Of a stretch of DNA of 64,000 bases, positions 44,771 through 53,343 are shown piece after piece. Positions within the stretch are counted from its first letter, which is position 1; every line of letters begins with the position of its first letter. The DNA comes from Herbiconiux daphne (GTDB taxonomy: Bacteria > Actinomycetota > Actinomycetes > Actinomycetales > Microbacteriaceae). A model generated the notes under the pieces. It ran no database searches and was not told where the DNA came from. It was given only the letters and a program-made list of their open reading frames with translations. The stretch spans positions 868,001 through 932,000 of the forward strand of contig NZ_JANLCJ010000001.1 of NCBI RefSeq assembly GCF_024979295.1. Reading direction: 5' to 3'. The position numbers and the translations under genes are program-made.

Positions 44771-45706
44771 GTGAAGATCTCGGACGCACGCGCCGACTAC
44801 GGGCGCTACCTGCGACTCGAGCGCGGGTACTCGGAGCACACTGCGCGGTCGTACGACTCCGATCTCGCCGACCTCGAACGATTCGCCGCCGCTCGCGGTG
44901 TGGACGACGTGGCGCAGCTCGACCTCGACCTCTACCGGGACTGGCTCTGGGCCGCCTCACAACGGGAGCTCGCCAAGTCGACCCTCGCGCGCCGCTCCGC
45001 CACCGTGAAGACGTTCTCGGCGTGGTTGCGGCGTTCGGGCGCGATCGGGATCGACGCCGCCACGCGGCTGCGGGCACCGAAGCCCGACCGCACCCTTCCG
45101 CGCGTGCTCTCCAACGACTCCATGGGGGGCGTGCTCGACCATCTGCAACAGGCGGCACGCGACGGCGATCCCGTCGCTCTGCGCGACCTGGCCGTGGTCG
45201 AACTGCTCTACGCCTCGGCCCTGCGCGTCTCAGAACTCGTCGGCATCGACCTCGACGATCTCGATCTCGACCGTCGCACGGTTCGCGTGATCGGCAAGGG
45301 TTCGAAGGAACGCGTCGTTCCGTTCGGACAACCGGCGCATCTCGCCCTGGCGGACTACCTCGCGCGCTCGCGGCCAAACCTCCTGCAACGGCAATCCGCC
45401 GCGGTGCCGCCGTCCACCAGAGCCAGTGGGCGCGCCCTGTTCGTCGGGGTGCGGGGCGGACGTCTCGGAACCCGATCGGTCTACGAGCTCGTGGCACGAC
45501 TGCTCGAATCGGTTCCCGGGACCGGTCCCGCAGGCCCGCACGCTCTTCGTCATACCGCCGCCACCCACCTGCTCGATGGGGGAGCCGACCTGCGGGCGGT
45601 GCAGGAGATGCTCGGCCACGCGAGTCTCGGCACCACCCAGATCTACACGCACGTGACCGTCGAGCGCCTTCGCGCCTCCTATCAGGCGGCGCACCCCCGC
45701 GCCTGA
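44771..45706 (+). CDS. xerC: Tyrosine recombinase XerC
   Basis: XerC resolves chromosome dimers at dif with XerD. The 311-residue product has an N-terminal SAM-like DNA-binding domain (YLRLERGYSEHTARSYDSDL) and the catalytic set: Arg in YASALRVSELVGI, Lys in GKGSKERVVPF, His-Arg in GPHALRHTAATHLL, His in MLGHASLGTTQIY and Tyr in QIYTHV. GTG 44771 is 6 nt after CATGCT (44759-44764). The 47-bp repeat lies just before it. The opposite strand carries the M23 gene. Confidence 0.95.
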   Translation: MKISDARADYGRYLRLERGYSEHTARSYDSDLADLERFAAARGVDDVAQLDLDLYRDWLWAASQRELAKSTLARRSATVKTFSAWLRRSGAIGIDAATRLRAPKPDRTLPRVLSNDSMGGVLDHLQQAARDGDPVALRDLAVVELLYASALRVSELVGIDLDDLDLDRRTVRVIGKGSKERVVPFGQPAHLALADYLARSRPNLLQRQSAAVPPSTRASGRALFVGVRGGRLGTRSVYELVARLLESVPGTGPAGPHALRHTAATHLLDGGADLRAVQEMLGHASLGTTQIYTHVTVERLRASYQAAHPRA

Positions 45707-45707
45707 G

Positions 45708-46331
45708 CGCGCCGGCACCCTGGAGTGCCCTCTGCAGAGGCAGTAACACGGCCCGCGGAACGACGCCCACCAGTGACCGCGGGTTCAAATAGGCCTCGCC
45801 GAGCCTCACGCCGAAGTGCAGACACGCACTGCCACAATGACCGCCGACGGCCACCCTGCCGATCGGCTGACCTCGAGCGACCGGCGTTCCGACCGCCACA
45901 CCCTCCAGCGCGATCACGGGTTCGACGCTCGACCGATAGCCATCCGGATGCTCGATCGCCACCACCGGTCGGCCGCCGACCGGTCCGGCGAACGCGACCA
46001 CGCCGTCGTGCGGCGCCAAAACCATCGCGCCGGCAGCGGCCGCGAGGTCGGCACCTCGATGACCCGCGCTGTAACGGTCGGCCGGCGCCACGAACTCGGC
46101 CACCACTACCGCCGGCGCCACCACCGGCCATTGCCACTCCCGCCGGCCACCCGAGACCGCCGCACGCGCGATCCCGCCCGCCTCCGCATCGGCCGCCGCC
46201 GACCCCACCGGTGCCGCTCCAGCCGGCCCGGCGGCCCCGGCCGCCACCACCAGCGCCACCAACACCGCGCACCCCACCCCGACCCGCGCGGCCCACCCCG
46301 CCACTCGACGCACCACGCTCCACAGCTCCAT
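45708..46331 (-). CDS. M23 family metallopeptidase, secreted (3' end uncertain)
   Basis: A cell-wall peptidase of the LytM type with a signal-anchor (GVGCAVLVALVVAAGAAGPA). The peptidase domain has RYSAGHRGADLAAAAGA (metal His and Asp), VAIEHPDGYRSSV and HCGSACLHFGVR; in the last motif the usual HxH reads CxH. It ends with NPRSLVGVVPRAVLLPLQ, where the family normally stops. However this frame has no stop there: it stays open for another 460 codons through the antisense of xerC to 44328. A frameshift near 45740 would allow a stop at 45682. The end given is where the recognisable domain stops. ATG 46331 is the start. Confidence 0.75.
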
Positions 46332-46470
46332 GCCGCCTACCCTGGCGACGAGCCGCGCGCCGCGGAACGAGTTGGCCGCCATTGTGCACTATTCGTGCCA
46401 GGATCGATGTTGTGGGGGAGCGGACGGGAAGCCCGCGCCCCGGTACGACATCGGCACGAAGGAGTCCGTC

Positions 46471-47979
46471 ATGACCACGAATGACCCTGGAACCGCCCGA
46501 CCGACACCCAAGGCCGACGATCCCCACCTTGCCGGCAAGCTGCGCCGCAAGGTCATCGCCCTGTCGATCGCTGCGGCCCTCGGCGGGTTCCTCTTCGGTT
46601 TCGACTCCTCCGTCATCAACGGCGCGGTGAAGGCGATCGACGAGGACTTCGCTCTCGGCGACCTCCCGCTACTGTCCGGCTTCGTGGTCGCCTGTGCGCT
46701 GCTCGGCTGCGCGATCGGCGCCTATTTCGCAGGCCGGCTCGCCGACCGCATCGGCCGCATCCCGGTCATGCTCATCGGCGCCGGACTCTTCCTCGTCTCG
46801 TCGATCGGCTCGGGCTTCGCGTTCGCCGTCTGGGACCTCATCGCCTGGCGCGTCATCGGCGGTCTCGGAATCGGCATCGCGAGCGTCATCGCCCCGGCCT
46901 ACATCGCCGAGATCGCGCCGAAGGCCGTGCGCGGCAGCCTCGCCAGCCTGCAGCAGCTCGCGATCACCCTCGGTATCTTCGCGGCCCTGCTCTCCGACAC
47001 CCTGCTGCAGGGCGCGGCGGGCGGCGCCAACGAACCGCTCTGGTTCGGTCAGGACGCCTGGCGCTGGATGTTCATCGCCTGCGCCGTGCCCGCCATCGTC
47101 TACGGCCTGCTCGCCTGGCGGCTTCCGGAGTCCCCGCGCTATCTCGCCGGCAAAGACCGCAAGGAAGACGCGCGAAAAGTGCTCGCCAGCGTCATCCCGG
47201 CCAGCGAGGTCGACCCTGCCCTCGACGAGATCGAGAAGAGCCTGCGCGAAGACCGCGAGAACGCCCGCACCGCCAGCCTCCGCGGCAAGATGTTCGGTCT
47301 GCTCCCCGTGGTCTGGGTCGGCATCCTGCTGTCGATGTTCCAGCAGCTGGTCGGCATCAACGTCATCTTCTACTACTCCACCAGCCTCTGGAGCTCGGTC
47401 GGCTTCGACACCACGGACTCGAGCACGAGCTTCACCATCTCGGTGGTCACCAGCATCATCAACGTCGCCGTGACCTTCGTGGCCATCTTCTTCGTCGACA
47501 AGATCGGCCGCCGCCCCCTGCTGCTCACGGGTTCTGCCGGCATGGTGGTGTCGCTCGGCCTGATGGCGGTGGCGTTCTCGCAGTCGCAGCTCGTCGACGG
47601 CGCCCCGCAGCTGCCCGGGGCCTGGGGCCCGCTCGCCCTGGTGGGTGCGAACCTCTTCGTCATCTTCTTCGGCGCCACCTGGGGCCCGATCGTCTGGGTG
47701 TTGCTCGGCGAGATCTTCCCGAACCGCATCCGCGGCAAGGCGCTCGGTGTCGCCGCGGCGGCGCAGTGGCTGACCAACTTCGCCATCACCGAGACCTTCC
47801 CGGCGCTGTCGGCCTTCTCGCTCGCCTTCACCTACGGGCTCTACACGTTCTTCGCCCTGGTGTCGTTCGTGTTCGTGTTCTTCGCGGTGCCCGAGACCAA
47901 GGGCCGGTCGCTCGAGAGCATGGACAGCTTGAAGGTCGAACGCGGCCGCAAACGCGAGGCCGCCGCCACACCCAGCTGA
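46471..47979 (+). CDS. Sugar porter family MFS transporter
   Basis: A 502-residue 12-span importer of the sugar porter group: GGFLFGFDSSVINGAVKAI, GRLADRIGRIPVMLIG, the RVIGGLGIGIASVIAPAYIAE stretch (in part), PESPRYLAGKDRKEDA, QQLVGINVIFYYS, VDKIGRRPLLLTGS and the C-terminal PETKGRSLE. Such proteins move hexoses or pentoses with protons; the sugar is not determined. GAAGGAG precedes ATG 46471 by 6 nt. The gap to the divergent M23 gene holds a putative promoter but no clear palindromic operator. Confidence 0.92.
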   Translation: MTTNDPGTARPTPKADDPHLAGKLRRKVIALSIAAALGGFLFGFDSSVINGAVKAIDEDFALGDLPLLSGFVVACALLGCAIGAYFAGRLADRIGRIPVMLIGAGLFLVSSIGSGFAFAVWDLIAWRVIGGLGIGIASVIAPAYIAEIAPKAVRGSLASLQQLAITLGIFAALLSDTLLQGAAGGANEPLWFGQDAWRWMFIACAVPAIVYGLLAWRLPESPRYLAGKDRKEDARKVLASVIPASEVDPALDEIEKSLREDRENARTASLRGKMFGLLPVVWVGILLSMFQQLVGINVIFYYSTSLWSSVGFDTTDSSTSFTISVVTSIINVAVTFVAIFFVDKIGRRPLLLTGSAGMVVSLGLMAVAFSQSQLVDGAPQLPGAWGPLALVGANLFVIFFGATWGPIVWVLLGEIFPNRIRGKALGVAAAAQWLTNFAITETFPALSAFSLAFTYGLYTFFALVSFVFVFFAVPETKGRSLESMDSLKVERGRKREAAATPS

Positions 47980-47980
47980 A

Positions 47981-47989
47981 TGGTATGAT
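47981..47989 (+). promoter_or_regulatory. Extended -10 promoter of rpsB
   Basis: TGGTATGAT contains the hexamer TATGAT with an upstream TG, a strong extended -10 element. It is placed about 195 bp before rpsB, leaving a leader of roughly 190 nt. The leader has GC-rich stems and a short out-of-frame start, but no clear known riboregulator was recognised. Confidence 0.6.
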
Positions 47990-48185
47990 TCTCGGAGCAC
48001 CTCGCATGTCGGGGTGACTACGCGTGCCCAATCGGCAGTCCGCATCCAATCGGTCCCTTTCTCACGAGGGGGTCGGATGCGCGCCGGGCACCAGGATTCG
48101 CGGCCACCGTCGCGAAGAGAAACCGAGAATGGCGTGCCCCCGGCCGTGGAGGCTGTGGCGCGCGCTGAGAACAGGAGACCGGCTC

Positions 48186-49211
48186 ATGGCCGTCGTAACC
48201 ATTCGCCAGCTGCTCGACAGCGGCGTGCATTTCGGGCACCAGACCCGCCGTTGGAACCCGAAGATGAAGCGCTTCATCTTCACCGAGCGTTCCGGCATCT
48301 ACATCATCGACCTGCAGCAGTCGCTCGGCTACATCGACAAGGCCTACGACTTCGTCAAGGAGACGGTCGCCCACGGCGGCACCATCCTCTTCGTCGGCAC
48401 GAAGAAGCAGGCTCAGGAGTCCATCGCCGAGCAGGCGACCCGCGTCGGCCAGCCCTACGTGAACCAGCGCTGGCTCGGTGGCCTCCTCACCAACTTCCAG
48501 ACGGTGTCGAAGCGACTCGCCCGCATGAAGGAGCTCGAGGAGCTCGACTTCGAAGACACCGCGAAGAGCGGGTTCACGAAGAAAGAGCTGCTCATCAAGA
48601 AGCGCGAGCTCGACAAGCTGCACAAGTCGCTCGGCGGCATCCGCAACCTCACCAAGACGCCGTCGGCGCTGTGGGTCGTCGACACCAAGAAAGAGCACCT
48701 CGCGATCGACGAGGCCAAGAAGCTGGGCATCCCGGTCATCGGCATCCTCGACACCAACTGCGACCCCGACGAGGTCACCTACCCGATTCCGGGCAACGAC
48801 GACGCGATCCGTTCCGTCGCCCTGCTGACCCGCATCGTGGCCGACGCCGCCGCCGAGGGCCTCATCCAGCGTCACCAGAAGCCCGAAGAGGGCGACGCCC
48901 CCGCCGAGCCGCTGGCCGAGTGGGAGCGCGAGCTGCTGCAGGCGTCGGAGACCCCGCAGAGCGAGGCCGAGAAGATCGAGGCCGTCGACGGTCTCGTCAC
49001 CGGCCCCGAGAACGTCGAAGCCGTGGCCGAGGTCATCGCCGCCGAGACGCCCACCGAAGAGAACGACGCCGACGCCGGTGCCGTGGCCGACCTGGCCGAG
49101 ATCACCGACCCGTCGCTGGTCGTCGAGCACCACGTGGAGTCCGACGCCGAGACCGAGGCGAAGATCGAAGCCGAGGCCACCCCCGCCGAGAAGACCCCCG
49201 CCGCCGAGTAG
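48186..49211 (+). CDS. rpsB: 30S ribosomal protein S2
   Basis: A 341-residue S2: [58 protein letters not shown] and [25 protein letters not shown] (in part). The core ends near residue 235; the rest is an acidic Ala/Glu-rich extension, longer than in most phyla but usual for Actinobacteria. AGGAGA precedes ATG 48186 by about 8 nt. Longer upstream frames do not resemble S2. Confidence 0.97.
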   Translation: MAVVTIRQLLDSGVHFGHQTRRWNPKMKRFIFTERSGIYIIDLQQSLGYIDKAYDFVKETVAHGGTILFVGTKKQAQESIAEQATRVGQPYVNQRWLGGLLTNFQTVSKRLARMKELEELDFEDTAKSGFTKKELLIKKRELDKLHKSLGGIRNLTKTPSALWVVDTKKEHLAIDEAKKLGIPVIGILDTNCDPDEVTYPIPGNDDAIRSVALLTRIVADAAAEGLIQRHQKPEEGDAPAEPLAEWERELLQASETPQSEAEKIEAVDGLVTGPENVEAVAEVIAAETPTEENDADAGAVADLAEITDPSLVVEHHVESDAETEAKIEAEATPAEKTPAAE

Positions 49212-49237
49212 AGGCGCGTCGGGCACAGACACCTCCA

Positions 49238-49260
49238 CGTCGCCGCGAACAACGGCGACG
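49238..49260 (+). promoter_or_regulatory. Hairpin in the rpsB-tsf gap
   Basis: CGTCGCCG (49238-49245) pairs perfectly with CGGCGACG (49253-49260) around a 7-nt loop, 29 nt before tsf. It may be a partial terminator or processing site that sets the S2 to EF-Ts ratio; there is no T-tract. Confidence 0.55.
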
Positions 49261-49289
49261 CAGACAACATCTCAAGGAGTCAGTAGCAA

Positions 49290-50117
49290 ATGGCAACAAT
49301 CAGCCTGGCCGATGTGAAGGCGCTGCGCGAGCAGCTCGGCACCGGCATGGTCGACACCAAGAACGCCCTCGTCGAGGCCGATGGTGACATGGAGAAGGCC
49401 GTCGAGATCCTGCGTCTCAAGGGTGCGAAGGGCAACGCGAAGCGTGCCGACCGCTCCACGAGCGAGGGCCTCGTCGCCGCCACCCAGGGCGACGGCGCCG
49501 CCACGATGATCGAGCTCGCCTGCGAGACCGACTTCGTGGCCAAGGGCGACAAGTTCATCGCGCTCGCGAACGTCGTGCTCGACGCCGCGTTCGCCGCCGG
49601 TGCTTCCACCGTCGACGAGGCGCTGGCCGCCCCGGCCGGCGACAAGACCGTGGCCGACGTCATCAACGACGAGGCCGCGATCCTGGGCGAGAAGATCGAG
49701 CTCCGACGCATCGTGCGCCTCACCGGCGACGCGTTCGAGATCTACCTGCACAAGACCAGCAAAGACCTGCCCCCGCAGGTCGGCGTGGTCGTGGCCTACA
49801 CGGGCGACGACGCCGAGACCGCTCGCTCCATCGCGCAGCACATCTCGTTCGCCGACCCGCAGTACCTCGCTCGCGAAGACGTTCCGGCCGACGCGGTCGA
49901 GAAGGAGCGCGCGCTCGTGACCGAGATCTCGAAGAACGAGGGCAAGCCCGAAGCGGCCCTGCCCAAGATCGTCGAGGGTCGCGTCACGGCCTACTTCAAG
50001 CAGGTCGCCCTGCTCGAGCAGGACTACGCGAAGGACAACAAGCTCTCGGTCTCGAAGGTGCTGGCGGATGCCGGCATCCAAGTCACCGGTTTCGCCCGCT
50101 TCAAGGTCGGCGCGTAA
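49290..50117 (+). CDS. tsf: Elongation factor Ts
   Basis: EF-Ts recycles EF-Tu-GDP. The 275-residue product has the N-terminal EF-Tu-binding motif (LGTGMVDTKNALVEADGDMEKAVEILR in pieces), ELACETDFVAKGDKF and the C-terminal dimer region KVLADAGIQVTGFARFKVG. AAGGAG lies 10 nt upstream. A Rho-independent terminator follows the stop. Confidence 0.97.
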   Translation: MATISLADVKALREQLGTGMVDTKNALVEADGDMEKAVEILRLKGAKGNAKRADRSTSEGLVAATQGDGAATMIELACETDFVAKGDKFIALANVVLDAAFAAGASTVDEALAAPAGDKTVADVINDEAAILGEKIELRRIVRLTGDAFEIYLHKTSKDLPPQVGVVVAYTGDDAETARSIAQHISFADPQYLAREDVPADAVEKERALVTEISKNEGKPEAALPKIVEGRVTAYFKQVALLEQDYAKDNKLSVSKVLADAGIQVTGFARFKVGA

Positions 50118-50138
50118 GCTCGGAAGAGAACTCACGAG

Positions 50139-50172
50139 AAAGGGCTCGGGTCGACAGATCCGGGCCCTTTTT
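50139..50172 (+). terminator. Rho-independent terminator after tsf
   Basis: AAAGGGCTCGG pairs with CCGGGCCCTTT (one G-T pair) around a 10-nt loop, and the T-tract follows (TTTTT). It separates rpsB-tsf from pyrH. Confidence 0.9.
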
Positions 50173-50246
50173 CCTGCCCGCCGCGGCTTCCGGCCGTTCG
50201 CGGGAACGATAGCCTGAGACAGGCACGACGAAGGGACGCGACGCGA

Positions 50247-50966
50247 ATGTCAGAGCCGGAACACAAGCGCAGGGTACTACTCAAACTTTCCGGTGAAGCA
50301 TTCGGGGGCGGCTCGCTCGGGGTCAATCCCGACGTCGTCAGCGGTCTCGCCCGTGAGATCGCGGAAGCGGCCAAAGAGGTCGAGGTCGCGATCGTCGTGG
50401 GCGGCGGCAACTTCTTCCGTGGCGCCGAACTCTCCCAGCGCGGCATGGACCGCGGGCGCGCCGACTACATGGGCATGCTGGGCACCGTGATGAACGCCCT
50501 CGCCCTGCAGGACTTCCTCGAGCAGGCCGGGGCCGAGACGCGCGTGCAGAGCGCCATCTCGATGACCCAGGTCGCCGAGCCCTACATTCCGCGCCGCGCC
50601 ATCCGGCACCTCGAGAAGGGCCGCGTCGTCATCTTCGGCGCCGGCGCCGGGCTGCCCTACTTCTCGACCGACACGGTCGCGGCCCAGCGAGCTCTCGAGA
50701 CGCACGCCGACGAGGTGCTCGTGGCCAAGAACGGCGTCGACGGGGTCTACTCCGCCGACCCGCGCATCGTGGCGGATGCCGTGAAGCTCGAGAAGCTCAC
50801 CTACAACGAGGCGCTGCAGCAGGGCCTCAAAGTGGTCGACTCCACCGCCTTCAGCCTCTGCATGGACAACGGCATGCCCATGCACGTCTTCGGCATGGAG
50901 CCGGCCGGCAACATCGCCAAGGCCATCCGCGGCGAGCGCATCGGAACCCTCGTCACCTCGGACTGA
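50247..50966 (+). CDS. pyrH: UMP kinase
   Basis: PyrH phosphorylates UMP to UDP. The 239-residue amino-acid-kinase-fold product shows [61 protein letters not shown] and [20 protein letters not shown] (in pieces). AAGGGA lies upstream of the ATG, and TAGCCT just before (about 50211) may be its -10 box. Confidence 0.97.
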   Translation: MSEPEHKRRVLLKLSGEAFGGGSLGVNPDVVSGLAREIAEAAKEVEVAIVVGGGNFFRGAELSQRGMDRGRADYMGMLGTVMNALALQDFLEQAGAETRVQSAISMTQVAEPYIPRRAIRHLEKGRVVIFGAGAGLPYFSTDTVAAQRALETHADEVLVAKNGVDGVYSADPRIVADAVKLEKLTYNEALQQGLKVVDSTAFSLCMDNGMPMHVFGMEPAGNIAKAIRGERIGTLVTSD

Positions 50967-51014
50967 CGGCAGCACTGACTACACTTGACACGACTGATCC
51001 CGAAGGAGTTCGAA

Positions 51015-51569
51015 GTGATTGCGGATGTACTGGCCGACGCGACCGAGCGCATGAACAAAGCCGTCGATGTGGCGAAAGACGACTTCTCGACGGTGCGCAC
51101 GGGCCGCGCGAACCCCGCGCTGTTCCAGAAGATCATGGTTCCCTACTACGGCACCCCGACCCCGCTGGCGCAGCTCGCCTCGCTGCAGAACCCCGAGGCG
51201 CGCACGCTCATCGTGACGCCTTACGACAAGGGTGCGCTGCGCGACATCGAGCAGGCGATCCGCGACGTTCCGAACCTGGGCGCGAACCCCACCAACGACG
51301 GCAACATCATCCGCATCACCCTGCCCGACCTCACCGAGGAGCGCCGCAAGGAATACGTGAAGATCGTGCGCACCAAGGCCGAAGACGGCAAGGTGTCGAT
51401 CCGCAACATCCGGCGCAAGGCGAAAGACGACCTCGACGCGCTGAAGAGCGAGGTCGGCGACGACGAGGTCTCGCGCGGCGAGAAGGAGCTCGAACTCATC
51501 ACCAAGAAGTCGGTCGACGCGGTCGACGACGCCTTGAAGCGCAAAGAAGCCGAGCTCCTCGAGGTCTGA
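51015..51569 (+). CDS. frr: Ribosome recycling factor
   Basis: RRF splits ribosomes after termination together with EF-G. The 184-residue product is the standard length: [58 protein letters not shown] and [20 protein letters not shown] 51015 is chosen because AAGGAG lies 6 nt upstream and the start matches the family; TTG 50985 is too early. TACACT at 50980-50985 may be its own -10 box. Confidence 0.97.
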   Translation: MIADVLADATERMNKAVDVAKDDFSTVRTGRANPALFQKIMVPYYGTPTPLAQLASLQNPEARTLIVTPYDKGALRDIEQAIRDVPNLGANPTNDGNIIRITLPDLTEERRKEYVKIVRTKAEDGKVSIRNIRRKAKDDLDALKSEVGDDEVSRGEKELELITKKSVDAVDDALKRKEAELLEV

Positions 51570-51588
51570 CCTCGAAGGGTCGCCTGCC

Positions 51589-52545
51589 ATGAGCCACGAA
51601 CCCGGCCCGAGCCGGACGCCACCGACCAGGCGGCCGAGGTCGCTTTCGCGCGCCGACATCCAGGCTCAGGTCAAGGCCCGCAAAGAGCAGTTCGACGAAG
51701 CCAACGAGCGCATAACGGCGCGGTCGGGCCGCAACCTCATCTCCGCCATCGCCATCGGCCTCGTGCTGGCGGCGGTGATGGTGCTGAGCCTGGTGTTCTT
51801 CAAGTGGATCTTCATGATCCTCGCCGCCGTGCTGGTCGCGTTCGCCACCCTCGAGCTGGCCACCGCGCTGCGGCACGCCTCGATTCACGTGCCGCGCATC
51901 CCCACCATGATCGCCGGGGTCGCGCTGGTGCCGGCATCCTATTTCTGGGGCGCCGAGGGCCAGTGGCTGGTGTTCGTGGGCGGCGTGGTCTTCGTGGCGC
52001 TGTGGCGCCTGGTCGAGGTGGCCTTCCTGCCGCCGCGACCGGATGCCGCCGGGCTCGTGCGCGATCTCGCCGCCAGCACCTTCGTGCAGGTCTACGTGTC
52101 GTTCCTCGGCAGTGTCGCCGTGCTGCTGCTCGCCCAGGAGGGTGGCCAGTGGTGGGTGCTGGCGTTCATCGTGGTGGTGGTGCTGACCGACGTCGGCGCC
52201 TACGCGAGCGGGTTGAACTTCGGCAAGCACCCGATGGCGCCCACCATCAGCCCGAAGAAGACCTGGGAGGGCCTCGCCGGCGCTGCGCTGGTGGCGCTCA
52301 TCGGGGGAGTGCTGCTGGCGATCTTCATGTTGCAGCAGCCCTGGTGGTTCGGTCTCATCCTCGGCGCGGTCATCGTGACCACCGCCACGGTCGGCGATCT
52401 GTCGGAGTCGCTGCTGAAGCGCGACATCGGCATCAAAGACATGAGTTCGTGGCTTCCGGGCCACGGCGGGTTCCTCGACCGGCTCGATTCCATCCTCCCC
52501 TCGGCCGCCGCGGCCTACGTGCTGTGGGTCGTTTTCGCGAGCTGA
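51589..52545 (+). CDS. cdsA: Phosphatidate cytidylyltransferase
   Basis: CdsA makes CDP-diacylglycerol, the branch point of phospholipid synthesis. The 318-residue membrane protein has about eight spans and the family signature near the C terminus (KRDIGIKDMSSWLPGHGGFLDRLDS in pieces), with ISPKKTWEGLAGA before it. The first 45 residues are a basic cytoplasmic lead. It follows frr by 19 bp and is probably co-transcribed. Confidence 0.94.
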   Translation: MSHEPGPSRTPPTRRPRSLSRADIQAQVKARKEQFDEANERITARSGRNLISAIAIGLVLAAVMVLSLVFFKWIFMILAAVLVAFATLELATALRHASIHVPRIPTMIAGVALVPASYFWGAEGQWLVFVGGVVFVALWRLVEVAFLPPRPDAAGLVRDLAASTFVQVYVSFLGSVAVLLLAQEGGQWWVLAFIVVVVLTDVGAYASGLNFGKHPMAPTISPKKTWEGLAGAALVALIGGVLLAIFMLQQPWWFGLILGAVIVTTATVGDLSESLLKRDIGIKDMSSWLPGHGGFLDRLDSILPSAAAAYVLWVVFAS

Positions 52546-52593
52546 GCGCGCCAGCAGGCAGAGTTGCGGGCGAATCGTTGGCACAATAGACGC

Positions 52594-53151
52594 GTGAGCG
52601 TTCCTTTTCCCCGCACCCGCAGTTCGAGCCTCGGCTACGACGTGAACGAGGTCGACGACTTTCTGAACAAGGCGCGCCTGGCCTACGACGACCGGGACGC
52701 GGCATCCGGCGACTACTCGCTGACCAGCGACATGGTGCGGCACATGGCCTTCACAATGCGCAAGGGCGGCTACTACGCGCCGGCAGTCGACGCCGCGCTC
52801 GAGCGGCTCGAAGACGCCTTCGCCCTGCGGGAACGCGACCGCGCCTATCAGGCGGCGGGTGACGAGGAGTGGTTCGCCGGGGCGCGCAACCGGGCGGCCG
52901 AGATCCTCGTGCGGCTGGAGCGGCCCGACGGCCAGAAGTTCGATCGCGCGGGATTCTTGCGCGTGGGCTACCACCCCAAAGACGTCGACGCCTTCGCCGA
53001 CGGGCTGATCGAATACTTCCGCGCCGGCGCGGATGTCACGGTCACCGACGTGCGCACCGCCGTGTTCCGATCGAAACGAGGCGGCTACAGCGAACTGCAG
53101 GTCGACGCCGTGCTGGATGCCGCGGTCGACGTGATGCTGGCCGTGCGCTGA
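52594..53151 (+). CDS. DivIVA-repeat protein
   Basis: A 185-residue protein with four copies of a short DivIVA-type motif [GY]-x4-VD-[AD][FA]: SLGYDVNEVDDFLNKA, GGYYAPAVDAALERL, VGYHPKDVDAFADGL and GGYSELQVDAVLDAA. Such proteins bind curved membranes or growth-pole partners; the precise role is unknown. GTG 52594 is 6 nt after CACAAT (52582-52587) with no ribosome binding site. It is followed by the peptide ABC importer operon on the same strand after a 190-bp gap. Confidence 0.85.
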   Translation: MSVPFPRTRSSSLGYDVNEVDDFLNKARLAYDDRDAASGDYSLTSDMVRHMAFTMRKGGYYAPAVDAALERLEDAFALRERDRAYQAAGDEEWFAGARNRAAEILVRLERPDGQKFDRAGFLRVGYHPKDVDAFADGLIEYFRAGADVTVTDVRTAVFRSKRGGYSELQVDAVLDAAVDVMLAVR

Positions 53152-53343
53152 TTTCTTGCGCCGAATGGGTAATTAGTGCGCACATTGCGCCGAACATTTC
53201 GATCGCGTAAAGAATCCGCTCCCGGAGACCCCGCCGGTTGGGCGACGACAGAGCTATGTGTTAGCCATGTCTCACAGCAAAAGCGTGCTGAGGCGATTTC
53301 TGGCGCTCGGCTAGCGCTTCGCACGACACAACAGGAAGAGGTA

